Positions 36,078 to 44,576 of a stretch of 64,000 nucleotides of DNA are shown here, piece after piece. Numbering within the stretch: position 1 is the stretch's first letter; the number at the start of each line of letters is the position of its first letter. A model generated the notes under the pieces. The model saw only the letters and a list, made by a program, of their open reading frames with translations. It did no database searches and had not been told where the DNA came from. This DNA comes from Bacteroidota bacterium (GTDB lineage: Bacteria > Bacteroidota > Bacteroidia > Bacteroidales > P3), in NCBI GenBank assembly GCA_017860275.1, contig JAFNAQ010000004.1:62001-126000 (forward strand), given 5' to 3'. Both the position numbers and the translations under genes were made by a program.

Positions 36078-37571
36078 ATGAGTGATATTAAAAAGCTTGT
36101 TGGACAGACTGCAATTTATGGAATTCCTACAATCGTTGGAAGATTCCTGAATTATTTTCTAGTTCCATTATATACCTATACAATGGCTACTAGTAGCTAT
36201 GGAGTAATCAGCGAACTTTATGCCTATATATCTTTCTTGATGGTAATACTTACCTATGGAATGGAGACAGCATTCTTTCGCTTTTCACAAACAGAAGAAA
36301 GAAAAGACATTGTCTTTAATACCTCTCTGTTATCATTGATAATATCTACCTCGCTATTTCTTGTTTTTAGTTTTATCTTTCTTTCTCCAATTTCTAACGT
36401 ATTAGATTATTCCAATAACCAAAACTATATAGCCTTATTTCTTTTGATACTAGCATTGGATGCTCTTCGTGCAATCCCTTATTCTTTATTAAGAATTCAA
36501 CAAAAGGCTAGACGCTTTGCATTTATAAAGAGCATGGATATTTTCTCAAATATCTTTTTTAACCTCTTCTTTTTCTTGGCTTGTCCTATGATTATGAATT
36601 CAGAGATGAGTTATCTCGTTTCATGGTTCTTTAATCCTGATGATTTAGTATTATATATATTTGTATCAAATCTATTGGCATCAACAATTGCTCTTTTGCT
36701 TCTTCTTCCTGAATATCTACAATTCAAGTTCGACTTTAATTTTAAACTATTACGAAAAATGTTAGCCTATGGATTGCCAGTAATGGTTGGAGGCTTAGCC
36801 GGAATGGTTAATGAGACCTTCGATAGAATTGCATTAAAACATATAATCACAATACCTGAAGGAATAACAGATGCTGCAGCTATTAGCAAATATAAAATGA
36901 GTCAACTTGGTATATATGGTGCGTGTTATAAGATTTCAATAATATTAGTCCTATTTATTCAAGCCTTTAAATTTGCAGCAGAACCTTTCTTTTTTTCGAA
37001 GATGAAACAAGATGATGCAAAGCAAACATATTCAAGTGTGATGCTGGTCTTTGTTCTTTTCCTTTGCTTTATATTTCTATCGGTAATTGCCTACTTAGAT
37101 ATCTTCAAATATTTTGTTGGAGCAAGTTATCGACAAGGATTGGTTGTTGTACCAATATTATTAATAAGTAAGATATTCCTCGGGATATATTATAATCTTG
37201 CAATATGGTATAAGGTTACCGATAAGACTAAATACGGAGCGTATATTGCATTCTATGGAGCAGCGGCAACAATACTATTTAACATCCTATTTGTTCCAAG
37301 GTTTGGATATGTTGGAGCAGCATGGACAACCCTTATCTCCTATTTTACAATTATGGTAATATGTTATCTTTACGGACAAAAGTACTACCCAATAGATTAT
37401 AAGATTAAACGTTTAGCGACTTATTTCTTTGTTAGCATAGGCTTATACCTATTAATGTATTTCCTTCCAATTGAGAATATATATTTAAAACTAACACTAA
37501 ACACAATCCTATTATTAAGCTTCCTAGCCCTAGCCTACAAGCTAGACATAAAAAGAATGATTAAAAAATAA
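36078..37571 (+). CDS. Polysaccharide/lipid-linked oligosaccharide flippase (Wzx-like, MATE/MVF fold)
   Basis: This is an integral inner-membrane protein with 12 or more hydrophobic segments over about 498 residues, resembling oligosaccharide flippases that move undecaprenyl-linked sugars to the periplasm. It begins SDIKKLVGQTAIYGIPTIVGRFLNYFLVPLYTYTM, typical of this family. A TTG at 36072 is in frame, but the ATG at 36078 is the better start. The surface-sugar operon at 46.9-50.5 kb could supply its substrate, but it is not adjacent, so that is inference. A small secreted protein gene follows after 12 bases. Confidence 0.9.
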   Translation: MSDIKKLVGQTAIYGIPTIVGRFLNYFLVPLYTYTMATSSYGVISELYAYISFLMVILTYGMETAFFRFSQTEERKDIVFNTSLLSLIISTSLFLVFSFIFLSPISNVLDYSNNQNYIALFLLILALDALRAIPYSLLRIQQKARRFAFIKSMDIFSNIFFNLFFFLACPMIMNSEMSYLVSWFFNPDDLVLYIFVSNLLASTIALLLLLPEYLQFKFDFNFKLLRKMLAYGLPVMVGGLAGMVNETFDRIALKHIITIPEGITDAAAISKYKMSQLGIYGACYKISIILVLFIQAFKFAAEPFFFSKMKQDDAKQTYSSVMLVFVLFLCFIFLSVIAYLDIFKYFVGASYRQGLVVVPILLISKIFLGIYYNLAIWYKVTDKTKYGAYIAFYGAAATILFNILFVPRFGYVGAAWTTLISYFTIMVICYLYGQKYYPIDYKIKRLATYFFVSIGLYLLMYFLPIENIYLKLTLNTILLLSFLALAYKLDIKRMIKK

Positions 37572-37583
37572 AGAATAATAAGG

Positions 37584-39164
37584 ATGAAAAGGACTATTCT
37601 ATTTTTATTATTATCATTTTCTGCAATCCATGGGTTTGCTCAAGAGCATAAAATCAATATTAGTATTGATACCACCTATATTAGATTAAAGCAAATAACA
37701 AAACCTGCAATAAATATTAGTCTTAGAAATGCAGTAAAATTCAATAATAGATATTATTGTATAATTAATGAAGACCCTTTAACACAGCCAACTTGGGATA
37801 AGAATAAATTTATTATTATTTCTGACAAAGGTGATTCTATAAGAGAAGTTGAATTGTTTGATTGTTTTCTTACATCTGTCTATACTGATCTTTTTATTTA
37901 TAAGGATAAAATTACTATAAAGGACTACTATACTTATAAGACTTATTATTTAGATACTATTAATTATAAATGGATAGAAACAGAAGAGGCAGATGATTTG
38001 ATTTATGAAGATGAAGAATTCTATGTAACTTATATGGATTTTGGAGAATGGGGAAGTACAACATGGTTTAGGAATAAAAAGACAAATAAAGAATATGATA
38101 TTGTTGGGTTTAACAAAGTTTTTAGACTAAACGGGGATTTTTATTTAATTGGTTATGGTGGTGTTAACATATTAAAGGATAGATCAAAGTTAAAGCATTG
38201 CAACGAGGAATATTATTATAATATTATTAAAGATAAACGTTCTTCTAAAAATAAGAGCAGCAATGGATCAGATAATATTCCTAAATTTGTTAAATCTTTT
38301 CAAGACACTACTTATGACCCATTTTCCTATAGTCATAATCTTAGTATAATAACCTCATTTATTACAGATAACAGATTATATCATATTTGTTCTGACTCAA
38401 TTCAGAATTATATTGGATATGTAAGTAATAATAATATGATTATTGTTGATACACTTCCGAAAGATGTTGAAATGTTTAATCATGGTTACCGATGTAGAGT
38501 TCAAAAAGACAATTCTCAAATAATAAAGTTTGAACAGAAAGGGGATGAAAATCAATTTGGATTTATAGTAATTAAAGACAATAACATTAAAGTCAGATAC
38601 TTTATTCATGATATTGATAGTATAAACTATATTGATAAAGAAAAATTTGACAAGGCTTTTGACTCAATCTTTAATTATATAATTAGCAATAAAGATATTA
38701 CTATTTCACAAATTGATTCTCTTGAAAATATTTACGGAGGTATTGATACAAAACTTGTTTTTGGTAAAAAGAATATAGGAGATTCAAAACATAATCTGCA
38801 AGGAGGGAAAAGGTATTTTAAGATTCAAGATTCGATAATCTCTAATTACATTAATTATTTCTATACTGAAAAAGACTCATTAGTTAAAAAGGTTTATTTT
38901 GAATGGTCTATAACTCCAACTTATAAAAGGGTATATGTTGGAGTTATACCTCTTTTAGATCCTTTTATTGAACCACCTTATAAAAAAGATTTTGACATTA
39001 AGTTTAATGAGATATTAGATAAAATTACTAAGCAATTGGGCAAGCCCAAAATTGAAAAATGGACTAATTTTACTAACTATAAATGGGAAAAAGAAGGATT
39101 CTTTGATTTAGAACTTGGTTTAACAAGTTTTGAAAGAATAAGGATTTATTTAAATAAAGATTAA
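37584..39164 (+). CDS. Exported protein of unknown function
   Basis: I do not recognise this 526-residue protein. It has a clean signal peptide (MKRTILFLLLSFSAIHGFAQ) and no further membrane segment, so it should be periplasmic or surface exposed. The mature part is rich in Tyr, Asp, Lys and Asn with beta-rich patterns, and a stretch at about 145-190 (VTYMDFGEWGSTTWFRNKKT) suggests a propeller-like or sensor-like fold. The C-terminal ~60 residues (FNEILDKITKQLGKPKIEKW) look like a separate small domain. It follows the flippase by 12 bases and may be in its operon. No catalytic motif is apparent. Confidence 0.75.
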   Translation: MKRTILFLLLSFSAIHGFAQEHKINISIDTTYIRLKQITKPAINISLRNAVKFNNRYYCIINEDPLTQPTWDKNKFIIISDKGDSIREVELFDCFLTSVYTDLFIYKDKITIKDYYTYKTYYLDTINYKWIETEEADDLIYEDEEFYVTYMDFGEWGSTTWFRNKKTNKEYDIVGFNKVFRLNGDFYLIGYGGVNILKDRSKLKHCNEEYYYNIIKDKRSSKNKSSNGSDNIPKFVKSFQDTTYDPFSYSHNLSIITSFITDNRLYHICSDSIQNYIGYVSNNNMIIVDTLPKDVEMFNHGYRCRVQKDNSQIIKFEQKGDENQFGFIVIKDNNIKVRYFIHDIDSINYIDKEKFDKAFDSIFNYIISNKDITISQIDSLENIYGGIDTKLVFGKKNIGDSKHNLQGGKRYFKIQDSIISNYINYFYTEKDSLVKKVYFEWSITPTYKRVYVGVIPLLDPFIEPPYKKDFDIKFNEILDKITKQLGKPKIEKWTNFTNYKWEKEGFFDLELGLTSFERIRIYLNKD

Positions 39165-39238
39165 TTACCTTACTCTATACTAAAGAAATGCAGGATAGAG
39201 GATATTATATTTGATATTTAGAATAAAAAATAAATTAT

Positions 39239-39673
39239 ATGAAAGTTAGAATTGTAAATAATTCAAAGCATCAAGCGCCAGATTACGCTACTGAGCATTC
39301 TGCTGGTATGGACCTAAGAGCAAATATCGAAGAGTCTATTATTATTAAACCATTGGAAAGAGCCATGGTTAGCACAGGGATTTTTATTGAACTACCTATT
39401 GGTTATGAGGCTCAGGTTCGTCCTCGCTCTGGTCTTGCTGCAAAGAATGGGGTAAGTGTTTTAAATTCTCCAGGGACAATTGATGCAGATTACAGGGGAG
39501 AGGTTAAGGTTATTTTAGTAAACCTTTCAAATCAAGATTTTGAGATTAAGGACGGAGAAAGAATTGCTCAAATGGTTATTGCAAAACACGAAAGAGTGGA
39601 GTGGGAAGAGGTTAATGAGCTTAATGAAACCCAAAGAGGAGAGGGTGGTTTCGGTCATACCGGAAGAGGATAA
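39239..39673 (+). CDS. dut: Deoxyuridine 5'-triphosphate nucleotidohydrolase
   Basis: dUTPase hydrolyses dUTP to dUMP, keeping uracil out of DNA and supplying thymidylate synthesis. The 144 residues contain all five trimeric dUTPase motifs: [42 protein letters not shown] and the glycine-rich [11 protein letters not shown] at the C-terminus. A strong hairpin after the stop can act as terminator. purE, the P-loop kinase and dCMP deaminase follow after a 596-base gap; dut and dCMP deaminase both feed dUMP. Confidence 0.97.
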   Translation: MKVRIVNNSKHQAPDYATEHSAGMDLRANIEESIIIKPLERAMVSTGIFIELPIGYEAQVRPRSGLAAKNGVSVLNSPGTIDADYRGEVKVILVNLSNQDFEIKDGERIAQMVIAKHERVEWEEVNELNETQRGEGGFGHTGRG

Positions 39674-39698
39674 AGAATAATTTTAACAGAAATAGACT

Positions 39699-39732
39699 AA
39701 AACCTGCATTTTGATAACATTATGCAGGTTTT
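39699..39732 (+). terminator. Hairpin after dut, probable terminator and end of repeat copy B
   Basis: AAAACCTGCAT (39699-39709) and ATGCAGGTTTT (39722-39732) form a perfect 11-bp stem with a 12-base loop, followed by a short T stretch. It coincides with the conserved AAAACnTGnnnAATGTTA end block of the dispersed repeat. Confidence 0.7.
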
Positions 39733-39883
39733 GCTGTTAAATATAGCCAACGAAATACCCTCTTGAGATTTCAATATTCCAAGCCATCAATTCAAGAGAA
39801 AACAACCATTAGTTAATTGCTCATAATTTATTTTGGATATTTGGTGTTTTTTTCGCCCTTTTTGGAAAAAAATTTGATTTAAT

Positions 39884-39905
39884 GGGGCAAAAAATGTTTT
39901 GCCCC
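39884..39905 (+). repeat. GGGGCAAAA hairpin inside repeat copy B
   Basis: GGGGCAAAA (39884-39892) pairs with TTTTGCCCC (39897-39905) across a short loop. It is the only GC-rich hairpin in the gap and is absent from copies A and C, so it may be a later insertion. Confidence 0.75.
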
Positions 39906-40192
39906 TACATAAATTATTTTTTATTTGATCTTTTTGTCATTTTGTTTGATATATTTTTGCAGAAACGAAGTTTATTTTCAAGTAAATAGCTGTTTTATTG
40001 GAATAGAACTTGATTCTAGAAAAATAGAATCAAATTCTATTGGCGTAGAATCTTATTCCAGAGCATGAAAACAAGGATTTTTGCCTCTAATGCGTGATTT
40101 CTATTTCTTAAAATTAACATGGAATAAAATATCTCAAACCCAATAAAATCGTATAAATAACTAAATAGAATACAATTTATTTAGAAAATTCA

Positions 40193-40200
40193 TATCTTTG
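40193..40200 (+). promoter_or_regulatory. -7 promoter element of purE
   Basis: TATCTTTG lies 69 bases before the purE ATG. No clear -33 element was seen at the standard distance. Confidence 0.55.
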
Positions 40201-40269
40201 AAAACTTTTTAGGTTTGATTTATTTCTATTCCTAAAACAAAAAATATTGTTTATTAATTTTTTCGAGAC

Positions 40270-40776
40270 ATGAAACCAAGAGTAAGTATTATTATGGGAA
40301 GTACTTCTGACTTGCCAGTTATGGAAGCCGCAGCAAAGTTTTTTGACGAAATGGAGATACCATTTGAAATAAATGCTCTTTCGGCTCATAGAACTCCAAA
40401 GGAAGTAGAAGTATTTGCAACAGGGGCTCAAGAAAGAGGTATAGAGGTTATTATTGCAGCAGCAGGAATGGCAGCACATTTACCAGGAGTAATTGCAGCA
40501 ATGACAACACTTCCAGTAATTGGAGTGCCAATCAAGGCTTCGCTTGATGGATTAGATGCAGCTCTTGCAATTATGCAAATGCCTCCAGGAATTCCAGTTG
40601 CAACAGTTGCAATAAATGGTTCATTAAATGCAGCAATACTTGCTTTGCAGATAATGGCAACAAATAATCCTGAGTATCAAGAAAAGATGAAGGCTTATAA
40701 AGAGACTTTGAAAGAAAAGATTGTTAAGGCAAACCAAGAATTATCTACAATAAAGTTTAAATTCAAAACAAATTAA
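40270..40776 (+). CDS. purE: N5-carboxyaminoimidazole ribonucleotide mutase
   Basis: PurE converts N5-CAIR to CAIR in de novo purine synthesis. The 168 residues contain the class I signature: IIMGSTSDLPVMEAAAKFFDE, then SAHRTPKEV, and AAAGMAAHLPGVIAAMTTLPVIGVP. Active-site Ser and His residues (GSTSD, SAHR) are present. It is not next to purK here. Its stop overlaps the next start codon by one base, so it is translationally coupled with the P-loop kinase and dCMP deaminase. purN, another purine gene, is 13 kb away. Confidence 0.97.
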   Translation: MKPRVSIIMGSTSDLPVMEAAAKFFDEMEIPFEINALSAHRTPKEVEVFATGAQERGIEVIIAAAGMAAHLPGVIAAMTTLPVIGVPIKASLDGLDAALAIMQMPPGIPVATVAINGSLNAAILALQIMATNNPEYQEKMKAYKETLKEKIVKANQELSTIKFKFKTN

Positions 40777-41330
40777 TGAAGGTAATTGGTATTACAGGAA
40801 CTCTCGGAGCAGGCAAGGGAACAATAGTTGAACATCTAATTGCTAAGGGCTATGTTCACTTCTCTGCACGAGAGTTTATTATTTCTAAGATAAGAGAGAA
40901 GGGGCTTGAGGTTAATAGGGATACTATGACCTTGGTTGCAAATGAACTTAGGGAGAATCATAATGCGGCCTATATTATTGAGAGTCTCTATAATCAGGCT
41001 AAGAATTTAGGTAAGGACTGCGTAATTGAAAGCGTAAGAACTCCCGCAGAGGTAGAGTTACTTAAGAAGAATGAGGACTTCTATCTTTTTGCAGTGGATG
41101 CAGACCTTGAGCTAAGGTATTCTAGGATAAGTCTTAGAAAATCCGAAACTGATAGGGTGAGCTTTGAGAAATTTAAGGAAGATGAGTTTAGGGAAATGAA
41201 TTCCACCGACCCAAATCATCAAAATATAAAGGCATGCATAGATAGAGCAGACTTTGTGTTTAAGAATAATACTACAATAGAGGATTTGATTATAGAGCTT
41301 GAGAGGGTTCTCCAAAAAATAGATAAATAA
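40776..41330 (+). CDS. P-loop nucleotide kinase (dephospho-CoA/NMP kinase-like)
   Basis: This 184-residue protein begins MKVIGITGTLGAGKGTIVEHL, a P-loop of the nucleoside/dephospho-CoA kinase type. VIESVRTPAEVELLK and RISLRKSETDRVSFEKF resemble substrate-binding and lid segments. The exact substrate is not known. Because it overlaps purE by one base and the dCMP deaminase by one base, a role in deoxynucleotide monophosphate metabolism is a reasonable guess, and homologues of this kind have been found beside or fused to dCMP deaminase-like domains. It is distinct from CoaE in length and C-terminus. Confidence 0.75.
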   Translation: MKVIGITGTLGAGKGTIVEHLIAKGYVHFSAREFIISKIREKGLEVNRDTMTLVANELRENHNAAYIIESLYNQAKNLGKDCVIESVRTPAEVELLKKNEDFYLFAVDADLELRYSRISLRKSETDRVSFEKFKEDEFREMNSTDPNHQNIKACIDRADFVFKNNTTIEDLIIELERVLQKIDK

Positions 41331-41821
41331 TGAGTGAAGAAAAATATATACGCCCATCTTGGGATGAATACTTTATTGAATTAGCAAACGCAGCAGCAAA
41401 GAGAGCTACCTGTGATAGAGGAAGAAGTGGTTGTGTAATTGTAAAGGATAAACAAGTCTTGGTTACAGGCTATGTTGGTTCTCCTATGGGGCTTCCACAT
41501 TGCGATGAGGTTGGTCATCAGTTTAAAAAGACCATGCACGAAGATGGTTCTGTGACCAATCATTGTGTAAGAACAGTTCATGCCGAACAGAATGCAATAT
41601 GTCAGGCAGCAAAGAGAGGCATAGCACTAGAAGGGGCCACTCTCTATTGTAGAATGACCCCTTGTAGAGTATGTGCTATGCTTATTATTAATTGTGGAAT
41701 AAAGAGAGTGGTATGCGAAAAGAAATACCATGCAGGATTGGAGTCGGAAGAGATGTTTAAACAAGCCTCAATAGAGTTAGTATTCTTCGAAGAAGAAGTC
41801 CTTCGCTACGACAAGCAATAG
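41330..41821 (+). CDS. dCMP deaminase
   Basis: This zinc enzyme converts dCMP to dUMP, the precursor of dTMP. The 163 residues show the N-terminal ITGRPSWDEYF-like start (YIRPSWDEYFIELANAAAKRA). HAEQNAICQAAKRG follows, and then LYCRMTPCRVCAMLIINCGIKRVVC supplies the zinc Cys pair. The RGRSGCVIVKD and MHEDGSVTNHCVRTVHAEQN spacing is typical of dCMP deaminases, which carry an additional structural Cys/His set. It overlaps the upstream kinase by one base. Together with dut upstream it feeds dUMP. Confidence 0.93.
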   Translation: MSEEKYIRPSWDEYFIELANAAAKRATCDRGRSGCVIVKDKQVLVTGYVGSPMGLPHCDEVGHQFKKTMHEDGSVTNHCVRTVHAEQNAICQAAKRGIALEGATLYCRMTPCRVCAMLIINCGIKRVVCEKKYHAGLESEEMFKQASIELVFFEEEVLRYDKQ

Positions 41822-41841
41822 AAACATTATTTAAAAGCTAA

Positions 41842-42405
41842 CTATCTTTTCTTGTTTCTTCCCTTATTGGACTTAACTTTACCTAAATTGTAACCATAAT
41901 TAAATTCAATCGTTATTGGATTTTTCTTATAGTAAGCTCCATTCATGCTTAACTCCATAGGAGTTAATGCATAACCTATTCTAAGAGTAAAGTCATTCAT
42001 TATAGGAAGATCTATTATTGCAGAGAGGTAATTTAGTCTATCGTTGGGTTTCCTTACATTCAAGTCTCCAAAAAAATCTAAGAATTGAGAATATTGTACT
42101 CCTATTCCTACGTTCATGACGTTTAGATTAAATGCTAATAATGCAGGTATATTTAAAAAAGAAGCGGCAGCATCGCAAATTTTCATTTCGCATTTAGGAT
42201 TAATAACTCCAAAAATATTATCGGTTATGTAATAACCAACATATCCTCCTATAGAATTATTAAATGTAAATTTACTTTCTCCGGGATAATTAAAGTTTGT
42301 TCCTGCTCCTATAGAAAACCCCTTTATCCAATCTCCCTGTTGGGCTTTAGATATTGTTGAAGTGCAAAATATAATAGCTGTTATAATAATAATTTTTTTT
42401 ATCAT
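41842..42405 (-). CDS. Exported barrel-like protein, last gene of the M48 operon
   Basis: I do not recognise a family. The 187-residue protein has a signal peptide (MIKKIIIITAIIFCTSTISKAQ). The mature sequence has alternating Gly/aromatic strands (KGFSIGAGTNFNYPG, GGYVGYYITDNIFG, NVGIGVQYSQF, TLRIGYALTPMEL, FNYGYNLGKV) that suggest an eight-stranded outer-membrane barrel or similar. A basic tail (KSNKGRNKKR) follows the last strand, which is unusual for barrels ending in an aromatic residue. It is 7 bases after the 473-residue gene and closes the operon beginning with the M48 peptidase. Confidence 0.65.
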   Translation of the reverse strand: MIKKIIIITAIIFCTSTISKAQQGDWIKGFSIGAGTNFNYPGESKFTFNNSIGGYVGYYITDNIFGVINPKCEMKICDAAASFLNIPALLAFNLNVMNVGIGVQYSQFLDFFGDLNVRKPNDRLNYLSAIIDLPIMNDFTLRIGYALTPMELSMNGAYYKKNPITIEFNYGYNLGKVKSNKGRNKKR

Positions 42406-42412
42406 ACGATTT

Positions 42413-43834
42413 TTATCTTACGTTTAATGTGCCGAAATTAATATACTTGCCGTCAAATCCTCCGATAGATATTTTCCCATTCTCTACCTCATTAGTTATA
42501 TTTGGAGAGAAATTTAGTTCATCTTCTTCTTGAGAAAATAGAATGTCTACCTTTGGCTTTCCACTTTCGTTTATTGTTAGCATATTGCTAATTATCTTAT
42601 TGCTTGAGCTTGGGAATGTAATACCTGGGTCAATAAATATCTCCCCACAAAGTTCGTCATCTTTTCTTGAGGTATTATAAATTGCGTAGAAATTATTACC
42701 TTTTGTAAAATAGAATTGTTTTTCAAACTGTCCTCCCTCGGAAGGCCATCCATTAGTAAAGCAAGTTGACTTAGATATAAGTTGATTGTATTCTATTTTG
42801 CCAATTTCAGGATTAACACATATTGCATAGAAGTTTCTATTGTAATATGTATTGTAATTTGACCTACCGGTAACAATTAGCACGTAAGTGTCTTCACAGA
42901 CTACAACTAATTTACCATTTTCTAGTTGTAATATATCTTTAATTCCCCAATAAGTTCCTTTTTCTTTCTTATATTCAAAAGAAACCTTGTTGGTTAATTC
43001 TTCTTGCTCTAAGTCATAAGTAATACCTACAAACTTTATTTTATCATTAAGAGCTATATATACTTTATTTGTATCTATTACTTTTATTTCAGCATCATTT
43101 ATTTCTATATCAATATCAAAAGAATTTTCTGTTCTTTCTTCTTCTGTAATTTTTGAGATTCCAACCTTGTTATGCTTGTTGTTAATATGCCTTGATAATA
43201 TATAAATCTCCCCATAATTAGAAAGTTCTATATCCAAAAATGATATATCACCTCCAATCTCTGTTTCATATTTATTTGACCACATCTTCTTTAGTTCATT
43301 ATCATATACATCAAATGTAAAGTATGAACCATTCTTACTATTATTATTTAAATAGCTTATAGCAAAAAGAGATTTGTCTTGGGATTGATAAAAGTTTACA
43401 GAGGCATCATCTTTCCTTGTTAGAGAATTACTTAATAATACTTTTTCGCTTTTTTGCTTAAGAGTATTCCTGTCAATCATAATACACTTAACTTCGTTCT
43501 TATCATTTCTACCATCTTCTTCAGTAAATACAACTCCTATTCCTTCTTCTGTTACAAATGTGGAAATCAAACTATGGTAAGAAATCTCGATATATTCTGG
43601 AGAAAAGTTTAGGGTATTGTTATTTTTTTTAGACATAATTCCAATTCTATCGAATCTACCCATAAAACCAGTTGCCCTATAACCATAAGAATAATAGCTT
43701 GTGCCATCAATGCTTCCAATATAATCATATACTGATGAATGGTCTTTGAGTTTAATTCTTTCACCCCAATTTATACTTTGGGAATTTACTCCAATACTAA
43801 TGAAGATAAATAATAATAATAGTAGTTTTTTCAT
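42413..43834 (-). CDS. Exported protein of unknown function, M48 operon
   Basis: I do not recognise this 473-residue protein. A signal peptide (MKKLLLLLFIFISIGVNSQ) is followed by a soluble, beta-rich sequence with repeated short blocks such as KNGSYFTFDVYDNELKK, VVCEDTYVLIVTG and NFYAIYNTSRKDD, resembling a WD40/kelch-like propeller. That fold assignment is a guess from composition and periodicity. It sits between two barrel-like exported proteins in the operon led by the M48 peptidase, 29 bases downstream of the 236-residue gene and 7 bases upstream of the 187-residue gene. No catalytic motif was found. Confidence 0.7.
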   Translation of the reverse strand: MKKLLLLLFIFISIGVNSQSINWGERIKLKDHSSVYDYIGSIDGTSYYSYGYRATGFMGRFDRIGIMSKKNNNTLNFSPEYIEISYHSLISTFVTEEGIGVVFTEEDGRNDKNEVKCIMIDRNTLKQKSEKVLLSNSLTRKDDASVNFYQSQDKSLFAISYLNNNSKNGSYFTFDVYDNELKKMWSNKYETEIGGDISFLDIELSNYGEIYILSRHINNKHNKVGISKITEEERTENSFDIDIEINDAEIKVIDTNKVYIALNDKIKFVGITYDLEQEELTNKVSFEYKKEKGTYWGIKDILQLENGKLVVVCEDTYVLIVTGRSNYNTYYNRNFYAICVNPEIGKIEYNQLISKSTCFTNGWPSEGGQFEKQFYFTKGNNFYAIYNTSRKDDELCGEIFIDPGITFPSSSNKIISNMLTINESGKPKVDILFSQEEDELNFSPNITNEVENGKISIGGFDGKYINFGTLNVR

Positions 43835-43863
43835 ATTAGATTTGAATTAAGTTTATTCTAAAA

Positions 43864-44574
43864 TTAAAAAGGTATTACTCCAAGGCTAATATTAACCCCA
43901 AAGAAATAATTAACCAATAAGCATTCTGCAGCATCATTCATTGGTGAAGAAGATCCTCTTAACTCGCTATATCCTTTGGTTAATAATCCGCAGCTAAGAC
44001 CTGTGCCAAGAGATAAAAAATTGTTCAAGAAAACAGTCTTTCCAAATTCAATCCTAAAACCCATAGCCCAATCCTCATCAGTATAGATTTTTTCTTTTGG
44101 AAGATTATAATTATTTGTTTCAACTTCATAGAGAGAGTATGCTTTATATGTAATATAATCTATTTGAAACTTATAATAATATCCAAGAGGAGCCTTGGAG
44201 CTTGTATAGTATTTCCCGAATATACTATAGCCCTTCATATCTAAACTATTTTTTATTGGGTAATAATCAGCTTGCACATAATCATAATTTACATTAAAAT
44301 CTTCATATAAATCCGAGGGTCTATACTTAATACTTTGGAATTGAAAACTTCCTCCTATTGACCAATTCTCGTCAAGTATATATTCAACTGTTGGGGAATA
44401 CATTATATTAAAATCATACCAGTTCTCTGCTGAAGAACAAGGATTAACATAGGCGTTAGCGAATTTTGTGTCCATCTGAAAATGCCATCTTTTCCCTAGA
44501 TAACCAGTTTGAGAAAAAGAGTTAAGACCTGAGAGTAATAATATTGAGATTATTATATATCTAATTGTTTTCAT
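43864..44574 (-). CDS. Exported outer-membrane barrel-like protein, M48 operon
   Basis: I do not recognise the family. The 236-residue protein begins with a signal peptide (MKTIRYIIISILLLSGLNSFSQ). It continues with strands typical of small outer-membrane barrels (WHFQMDTKFANAYVNP, WSIGGSFQFQSIKY, GYSIFGKYYTSSK, GFRIEFGKTVFL, FGVNISLGVIPF), ending in aromatic-rich residues. The start codon is 2 bases from the stop of the M48 peptidase gene, indicating translational coupling. Its partner genes downstream are also exported, so the operon may build or police part of the envelope. Confidence 0.7.
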   Translation of the reverse strand: MKTIRYIIISILLLSGLNSFSQTGYLGKRWHFQMDTKFANAYVNPCSSAENWYDFNIMYSPTVEYILDENWSIGGSFQFQSIKYRPSDLYEDFNVNYDYVQADYYPIKNSLDMKGYSIFGKYYTSSKAPLGYYYKFQIDYITYKAYSLYEVETNNYNLPKEKIYTDEDWAMGFRIEFGKTVFLNNFLSLGTGLSCGLLTKGYSELRGSSSPMNDAAECLLVNYFFGVNISLGVIPF

Positions 44575-44576
44575 AG

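Larger units (their letters stand above)
39680..40120 (-). repeat. Dispersed intergenic repeat, copy B (about 440 bp, inverted)
   Basis: This fills most of the 596-base gap 39674-40269 and is the reverse complement of the arrangement in copies A and C. Read on the minus strand it has TTTTAAGAAATAGAAAT, CCTTGTTTT, GGAATAAGATTCTA with a weaker 13-bp hairpin (40027-40058), TAGAATCAAGTTCTATT, GAAAATAAACTTCGTTTCTG, AGCAATTAACTAATGG and AAAACCTGCATAATGTTA. It carries an extra GGGGCA hairpin (39884-39905) not seen in A or C. The rest of the gap (40121-40269) is AT-rich and holds the purE promoter. Confidence 0.8.

Noticed and set aside
39680-40120. Copy B of the repeat as an insertion sequence
   Set aside because: It has no open reading frame for a transposase, no clear terminal inverted repeats and no flanking target duplication that I could see.
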